From: an uncultured Polyangiaceae bacterium
GTDB taxonomy: Bacteria; Myxococcota_A; Polyangia; Polyangiales; Houyiibacteriaceae
Direction of reading: 5' to 3'
NCBI GenBank assembly: GCA_947259605.1
Contig: CAMYMX010000125.1
Span: 1-8,250, forward strand
Length of the DNA stretch: 8,250 nucleotides
Part shown: piece by piece, positions 4,313 through 8,250 of the stretch
How positions within the stretch are numbered: the stretch's first letter is position 1
Layout: every line of letters begins with the position of its first letter
The notes under the pieces: generated by a model
The model's input: the letters and a program-made list of their open reading frames with translations, nothing else
What the model was told of the DNA's origin: nothing
Database searches by the model: none
Position numbers and translations under genes: made by a program

Positions 4313-5113
4313 TCAATCCCAAGCTGCCACGAGGGCATCGCCGCTACCCTGCGCGAGACCACGCACGCTCGTCGCATCGGCCGCAGGTCCCCGTTCCGTT
4401 TCCAAGTGGTGCTTCAGCACGACCGCATCGGTTCCGATTCGACCGACACGTTTGCTTCGGACCGTCACACGCTCGCCCGGCAAGACGGCGCTGCGAAAGG
4501 TGACTTGCTCAGCAATGGGCCGTAGCAACACGGGGTCGAGCCCGGCCGCAAGCATTCTCCGACTGGTCGCTTCGTCGCACCAGTCGATGTATGCAGGGTG
4601 ATTGGCGTGCGCCAACGGGTCGGACCAGGTCTGCCACATGTCGAATTGAAAGTTCTCCTCCGCGCCAGGAAGTGGGTCGAACGAAGGGATCGCGACTGAG
4701 GGCTCGACCTCGATTTCAGCAAACGCCGCAGCCGCTTCGATCGAGCCCTGCCTCGGCTTGAGCGTCTCGAAATCGACGTGGACCCACTCCTGGGTCGCGG
4801 CGGCAATTCGTTGCCCGCCGCTTCGAACCCGCACCTCCCGCGTGCACAGTGTGCGGCGTCGAAGGCGTGACACCCAGGTCCGCACTTCGAGCACCTCGCC
4901 ATAAGTCGATTCGGCATCGTGCAGAAGCGTCATTTTGTAAACGACGAATGCGACGTTCTCGACCCGGAAACGCGAAGGCGGCCAACCTGCCTGGATCGAG
5001 GCAAGCGTTGCGGCGTCCTGACAAATTCGCCAAATGTCGCCCGCGCGGGGAGTCTCACGCGACGTGAACGCGTTGCGAGGCAAGGTGAGCGGGAATTCGC
5101 AAACCGCGGTCAT
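4313..5113 (-). CDS. double-hotdog acyl-CoA/acyl-ACP thioesterase family protein
   Basis: The 266-residue product reads as two hotdog-fold domains. The first is about residues 5-140, with the beta-rich VLEVRTWVSRLRRRTLCTREV. The second is about 155-260. It includes HANHPAYIDWCDEATSR (169-185), which matches the hotdog thioesterase pattern around Asn171, Tyr175 and Asp177. The length fits the bacterial FatA/FatB-like thioesterase class, which hydrolyses acyl-ACP or acyl-CoA to free acid in the cytosol. I place the start at 5113 (MTAVCEFPLTLP). A longer in-frame opening to 5230 would overlap the upstream sulfurtransferase gene by about 70 bp and adds unrelated Arg/Ser-rich sequence. The upstream gap is 46 bp, and the downstream methyltransferase begins three bases after the stop. 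Substrate chain length cannot be judged. A 4-hydroxybenzoyl-CoA thioesterase-like role is the main alternative. Confidence 0.82.
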   Translation of the reverse strand: MTAVCEFPLTLPRNAFTSRETPRAGDIWRICQDAATLASIQAGWPPSRFRVENVAFVVYKMTLLHDAESTYGEVLEVRTWVSRLRRRTLCTREVRVRSGGQRIAAATQEWVHVDFETLKPRQGSIEAAAAFAEIEVEPSVAIPSFDPLPGAEENFQFDMWQTWSDPLAHANHPAYIDWCDEATSRRMLAAGLDPVLLRPIAEQVTFRSAVLPGERVTVRSKRVGRIGTDAVVLKHHLETERGPAADATSVRGLAQGSGDALVAAWD

Positions 5114-5159
5114 GGCGAGCGTCCAATAGCATCTCCGGGGGTTTGTGCGACTGCCCAAC

Positions 5160-5993
5160 TCAGCCAGACGCGCCAGGGCGTTTCTGACGGCACCACTCGC
5201 TCCAAGACCCAACGTAGAACTGCGCCCCACGAAGCCCGCAAGCTTCCATGGCTAACAGGAGGTGGCACGCGGTGACGCCGGAACCACAGTAGCAAACCAC
5301 CTGCTCGGGCGGCACGTCCCCGAGGATCTCGGCGAACCGCCCGCGAAGCGTGTCGACCGAATTGAACAAACCGCTGCTGTCGAGTTGCGACTGCCAGTAC
5401 AGGTTGCGCGCCTCTGGAATGTGTCCCGCTACTGGATCGAGAGGCTCGGTCGTGCCGTCGTATCTCCCGGGAGCCCGCGCATCGATCAAACGCCAACTCG
5501 GGTCGCTGCGAACGCGTTCGACAAACCCGGCATCGACGGTCGGCCAACGACCGACCGCGCTCGGATACGAGCCGACGGAGCGAGCTCCCGAGTGACCGGA
5601 TTCCGTTGGCGCACGGAGCTGGCGCAGCGCTCGCCAACCACCGTCGACCACGGCAAGGCGCGGGTGGCCAATCGCTTGCAGCATCCACCAGGCGCGGGCG
5701 GCCGCCATCCCGCCGCCGGCGTCGTCGTAGACGATGACCTGATGCGATGGCGTAACGCCCCAGTCTCCGAGACGCGAAAGCCACAGCTCGAGCGGCGGAA
5801 GCGGGTGCCGGCCTCCGGCCGCAGGGTCGGTCGGCGTCGAAAGGTGGGATTCGAGGTCGACGCGAACGGCGCCCGGCAAATGGGCGGTTTCATAGGCCTC
5901 GGTCGTCCCGGATCCGGCGCGAGCATCGAGAAAAACCGTGTCGCTCCGCGAAGAAATGGCCTCCGAGGCCGAGATGAGGGGAGGCGAATCCAT
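5160..5993 (-). CDS. sseA: two-domain sulfurtransferase (3-mercaptopyruvate/thiosulfate type)
   Basis: The 277-residue product has tandem rhodanese domains. The N-terminal domain (about 1-130) includes FLDARAGSGTTEAYETAHLPGAV and VIVYDDAGGGMAAARAWWML. Asp91 sits where a catalytic Cys would be, so this domain is structural. The C-terminal domain (about 150-270) has LIDARAPGRYDG, GHIPEARNL and the active loop CGSGVTAC with nucleophile Cys236. CGSGVTA favours 3-mercaptopyruvate over thiosulfate as sulfur donor, by family convention. The enzyme moves sulfane sulfur to cyanide, thiols or proteins in the cytosol, with links to cysteine breakdown and sulfide or persulfide handling. It is first in the minus-strand operon, 46 bp before the thioesterase. 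The ATG has only a weak GAG-type ribosome site, and the next in-frame Met is far inside the fold. Its promoter must lie in the palindrome-rich divergent region. Confidence 0.93.
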   Translation of the reverse strand: MDSPPLISASEAISSRSDTVFLDARAGSGTTEAYETAHLPGAVRVDLESHLSTPTDPAAGGRHPLPPLELWLSRLGDWGVTPSHQVIVYDDAGGGMAAARAWWMLQAIGHPRLAVVDGGWRALRQLRAPTESGHSGARSVGSYPSAVGRWPTVDAGFVERVRSDPSWRLIDARAPGRYDGTTEPLDPVAGHIPEARNLYWQSQLDSSGLFNSVDTLRGRFAEILGDVPPEQVVCYCGSGVTACHLLLAMEACGLRGAQFYVGSWSEWCRQKRPGASG

Positions 5994-6078
5994 TGGTTTT
6001 ACTCACTCTAGCCTACAGTGTGAGTCAAGTGTCTAGTCACACTTGACACTTAGCCGCTGCCTGGGCACTCTCCTTTTC
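5994..6078. promoter_or_regulatory. divergent promoter/operator region with nested inverted repeats
   Basis: This 85-bp gap separates the sulfurtransferase operon (leftward) from the reductase-MerR operon (rightward). The main palindrome has 9-bp perfect arms, GTCAAGTGT (6024-6032) and ACACTTGAC (6039-6047), six bases apart. A second, ACTCAC (6001-6006) with GTGAGT (6020-6025), overlaps it by two bases. TTGACA (6043-6048, plus strand) and TTGACT (6028-6023, minus strand) fit -35 boxes for the two directions and fall inside the operator arms. Convincing -10 boxes are not seen. The 24-bp symmetric site would suit a dimeric regulator; the MerR protein encoded at 7488 or a TetR-type factor are candidates (inference). 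Confidence 0.65.
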
Positions 6079-7491
6079 ATGGAGGGCAAGCAACCCCGCC
6101 GCCTGGGCCGCCTCGATGCCGCGATGTCGCTCGCAGCACGCGCGATGCCAAGTGCGCTCACCCCGTGGATCGAACAGGTGCGTCTCGACGCCGCGATGAT
6201 CTTGAACCGGGCGAGCGGGCGAGCGCCGACGCCGCTCATCAACGAGGTCGAGTCGCCGACGCCACTCGACGAGGTCGATCCTTTGAATCTGCTTCCGCGC
6301 CGCGTCGCAGAGCGAGTTCGCGCCACGCAGCGTGACGTGCGGATGCTGCGCGACCGCTTGATCCTGGGGAAGACACCTCCCCCGTTGATCGACCGTCCAC
6401 GGCCCTCCGCCGGTTCGGTGGTTTCGCTGCCGCGCAAGTCGCCGAACATGGCAAGGCTGCTCGAAGTCGTCGACGTCGTTCACGAAACTAACGACGCGGT
6501 GTCGATCTATTTGACCGAGGCGGACGGAGCAGCGCTGGAATTCAGGCCGGGTCAGTTTCTCAGCGTCGACGTAGTCATCGATGGCGAGCGCCTTCGACGC
6601 GCCTACTCCTTGGCGAGCGCCTGCCTCCCCGACGTTCCGCGGCACATCACCGTGAAGCGCATCCGAGACGGACGAGCCAGCAACCACTTGAACGAAACGG
6701 TTCGGGTCGGCGACCAACTCGCCGTGCTAGGTCCCTCCGGTAACTTCACCGTCGAGCCCCGTTCGGTCAATGAACGTCGCCTGGTGATGGTAGCAGGCGG
6801 CAGCGGGATTACTCCAATCATGAGTATTCTCGAAACCGTCCTGCGCGTGGAGGCCGGAAGCCGCGTGACGTTGATCTATGGGAACCGTGGTTGGGACGAT
6901 GTGATCTTTAGGGACCGACTCGAGACGCTCTGTCACGAGTTTGGCGATCGGTTGGTCGTCGATCACGTTCTCGAGCATCCGCCCGAATGGTGGACTGGCG
7001 AGCGGGGCCTTCTCGGAAGCGAGGTGCTCGAATCTCGCCTTCAAGCGTTGGGCGTCATCGACGACGGCATGCTGCGGTACTTCGTATGTGGGCCGACGCC
7101 GATGATGGAACAGACGCACGAGGCCCTGCAACGGCGCGGGGTGGAACCCAGCCGAATCGCCGAAGAACGGTTCACCAGCCCCGAAGCTCGTTCCCGAAAT
7201 GCCGGCAGCGACAAGACCGAGCTCGTTCAGGTCTCCAAAGGTGGTCACGAGCACGGGATCCAAGTCGAGCCGGGACAATCGATTCTCGAAGCGGCGTTGG
7301 CCGCTGGTATCGACATGCCGTTTTCATGCGCCATGGGTGGTTGCGGGGCCTGCCGCGTTCGCCGGGTGGCAGGCGACGTGCAAATGGAAGAGCCCAACTG
7401 CCTCAGTCGTGGCGAACGAGAACAAGGCTACGTCTTGACCTGCGTGGGCCGTCCGCTGAGCCAATGCCAGATCGAAGTGGAGGGCGCATGA
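6079..7491 (+). CDS. ferredoxin-type NAD(P)H oxidoreductase with C-terminal 2Fe-2S domain and N-terminal extension
   Basis: From the ATG at 6079 the product is 470 residues. Residues 1-120 are an Arg- and Pro-rich, partly helical extension with no motif I recognise. A ferredoxin-reductase FAD domain follows, with RRAYSLAS (173-180). The NAD(P) domain has AGGSGITPIMS (239-249) and YFVCGPTPMM (334-343). The plant-type 2Fe-2S domain has Cys417, Cys422, Cys425 and Cys455 (C-x4-C-x2-C-x29-C). The catalytic order matches PaaE, Hmp-like and stearoyl-CoA-desaturase reductases such as mycobacterial Rv3230c. It should pass electrons from NAD(P)H through FAD and the cluster to an oxygenase or desaturase; none is in the window. 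The start is uncertain: no clear Shine-Dalgarno is visible, a TTG at 6043 would fall inside the operator palindrome, and ATG at 6124 is possible. The stop overlaps the MerR start. Confidence 0.9.
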   Translation: MEGKQPRRLGRLDAAMSLAARAMPSALTPWIEQVRLDAAMILNRASGRAPTPLINEVESPTPLDEVDPLNLLPRRVAERVRATQRDVRMLRDRLILGKTPPPLIDRPRPSAGSVVSLPRKSPNMARLLEVVDVVHETNDAVSIYLTEADGAALEFRPGQFLSVDVVIDGERLRRAYSLASACLPDVPRHITVKRIRDGRASNHLNETVRVGDQLAVLGPSGNFTVEPRSVNERRLVMVAGGSGITPIMSILETVLRVEAGSRVTLIYGNRGWDDVIFRDRLETLCHEFGDRLVVDHVLEHPPEWWTGERGLLGSEVLESRLQALGVIDDGMLRYFVCGPTPMMEQTHEALQRRGVEPSRIAEERFTSPEARSRNAGSDKTELVQVSKGGHEHGIQVEPGQSILEAALAAGIDMPFSCAMGGCGACRVRRVAGDVQMEEPNCLSRGEREQGYVLTCVGRPLSQCQIEVEGA

Positions 7492-8237
7492 CGGCGAGCT
7501 CCCAAGCCATCGATCTCGACATCGACGAAGCACGATGGACCTATCGCATGAAGGATCTCTGCGAGGCCACGGGTCTGCCCCGTCAGGCGATCCACTTCTA
7601 CATCCAGCAGGGGCTCCTCCCACCGGGACGCAAGACCGGTCGGAACATGGCTTGGTACAGCGAGGAGCACCTGGAGCGCCTTCACCTGGTCAAAAAGCTC
7701 CAACACGAGCGATTCCTGCCCCTCAAGGCGATCAAAGCGCTGTTCGACGGCGAAGACGGCGTGTTTTCTCCACGCCAACATGCGTTTCTCGCGGGTGTCA
7801 AAGAGCGCCTGGCCGAGTCGCTCAAGACCAGCGAAGACCGCAGCCCCACGCTCACGCCGCGCGAAATCGCCGAAGACACGGGCGTCGATCCCGAAGACGT
7901 CGAACGCGCCTTCGAGCTCGGCCTGGTCGGCGGCGTTCGCTCCGACGGTGCGCTTCGAATCGCAGCGGCCGACGTTTGGGTCTTCGAGGTCTTTGGCAAA
8001 ATCCGGTCGATGGGCTTCACCCCGGAACTCGGCTTCGGAGTGGAGGACATGGCGCTCTATCAGGATGCCATTACCAAGCTCTTGAACGAAGAGGTGCGCT
8101 TGGTCTCGTCGCGGCTTTCGGAGCTCCCACCGGAAAAGGTCGCCCTCATGATCGAGGAGGTCGTCCCCATCCTCGATCGTTACATCATGCGTTTACATTC
8201 AACGAAGATTCGGGAATTCTTCGCCAACGTGCTCTAA
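7488..8237 (+). CDS. MerR-family transcriptional regulator
   Basis: The 249-residue protein has an N-terminal MerR winged helix-turn-helix (about 18-88). YRMKDLCEATGLPRQAIHFYIQ is the HTH, followed by QGLLPPGRKTGRNMAWYSEEHLERL (wing) and a helix, LPLKAIKALFDG. The remaining 160 residues differ from metal-sensing MerR proteins: there is no Cys-rich loop. A second HTH-like helix pair, LTPREIAEDTGVDPEDVERAFELGLV (122-147), precedes a C-terminal helical region that could bind an effector or dimerise. The ATG overlaps the reductase stop by 4 bp (ATGA), with GGAG five bases upstream. Co-expression with the reductase therefore seems certain. It most likely controls its own operon and possibly the divergent one through the palindromes at 6001-6047. 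The ligand is unknown; fatty-acid or acyl-CoA derivatives are a guess from the neighbours. Confidence 0.92.
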   Translation: MTASSQAIDLDIDEARWTYRMKDLCEATGLPRQAIHFYIQQGLLPPGRKTGRNMAWYSEEHLERLHLVKKLQHERFLPLKAIKALFDGEDGVFSPRQHAFLAGVKERLAESLKTSEDRSPTLTPREIAEDTGVDPEDVERAFELGLVGGVRSDGALRIAAADVWVFEVFGKIRSMGFTPELGFGVEDMALYQDAITKLLNEEVRLVSSRLSELPPEKVALMIEEVVPILDRYIMRLHSTKIREFFANVL

Positions 8238-8250
8238 TAGAAGGAACTGG

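Noticed and set aside
5114..5230. Extended N-terminus of the thioesterase (39 extra residues)
   Set aside because: It would overlap the sulfurtransferase gene and adds non-homologous-looking sequence. The ATG at 5113 begins right at the hotdog domain.
5262..6011. Long plus-strand frame opposite the sulfurtransferase
   Set aside because: Arg/Gly-rich shadow of the two-domain rhodanese gene, with no family motif.
6043..6078. TTG start for the reductase at 6043
   Set aside because: The TTG is part of a TTGACA box and the operator palindrome, so it is more likely promoter than coding.

Overview
The window is a GC-rich bacterial chromosomal segment. The most likely source is Myxococcota (the former Deltaproteobacteria). 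The best lineage hint is a tiny secreted-looking protein with the spacing D-x-x-N-C-G-x-C-G-x-x-C, which is common in myxobacterial secreted proteins. The strong bias to G/C in third codon positions agrees. The lineage is an inference, since there is no rRNA or marker gene in the window.

Left part (1-1367, plus strand): the last codons of an upstream gene, a small peptidoglycan-binding-domain protein, a YpfJ-type membrane-anchored zinc metallopeptidase with a TTG start, and a 58-residue Cys-rich protein whose GTG start overlaps the peptidase stop. Spacing and overlaps suggest one cell-envelope transcription unit.

Centre (1368-2653): the most unusual region. Two diverged paralogs of the S23 / four-helix-bundle family (23S rRNA intervening-sequence protein-like) face each other and share a palindromic CTAG at their stop codons. 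Each is preceded by a long hairpin that buries its Shine-Dalgarno sequence. Outside each hairpin lies an array of degenerate 6-bp repeats (GRCRCT), in the same strand orientation on both sides. Each hairpin also carries a mirrored, outward-facing Shine-Dalgarno-like site with a start-like codon, which runs into the hexamer array. Beyond the right array come GC-rich palindromes and two opposed G-quadruplex-type tracts. The S23 genes are not inside an rRNA gene. The layout looks like a duplicated, palindrome-bracketed module, possibly mobile.

Right part, minus strand (2654-5993): a four-gene operon read from 5993 down to 2654. It encodes a two-domain sulfurtransferase, a double-hotdog acyl thioesterase, a TIGR00027/LCM-type SAM methyltransferase and a TANGO2/NRDE-family protein. 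The last three genes are separated by only 3 bp each.

Far right, plus strand (5994-8250): a divergent intergenic region with nested inverted repeats, then a ferredoxin-type oxidoreductase (flavin, NAD(P) and C-terminal 2Fe-2S domains, with a long N-terminal extension). This overlaps by 4 bp a MerR-family regulator. The reductase probably feeds electrons to a lipid-modifying oxygenase or desaturase outside the window, and the regulator probably controls this divergent locus; both are inferences.
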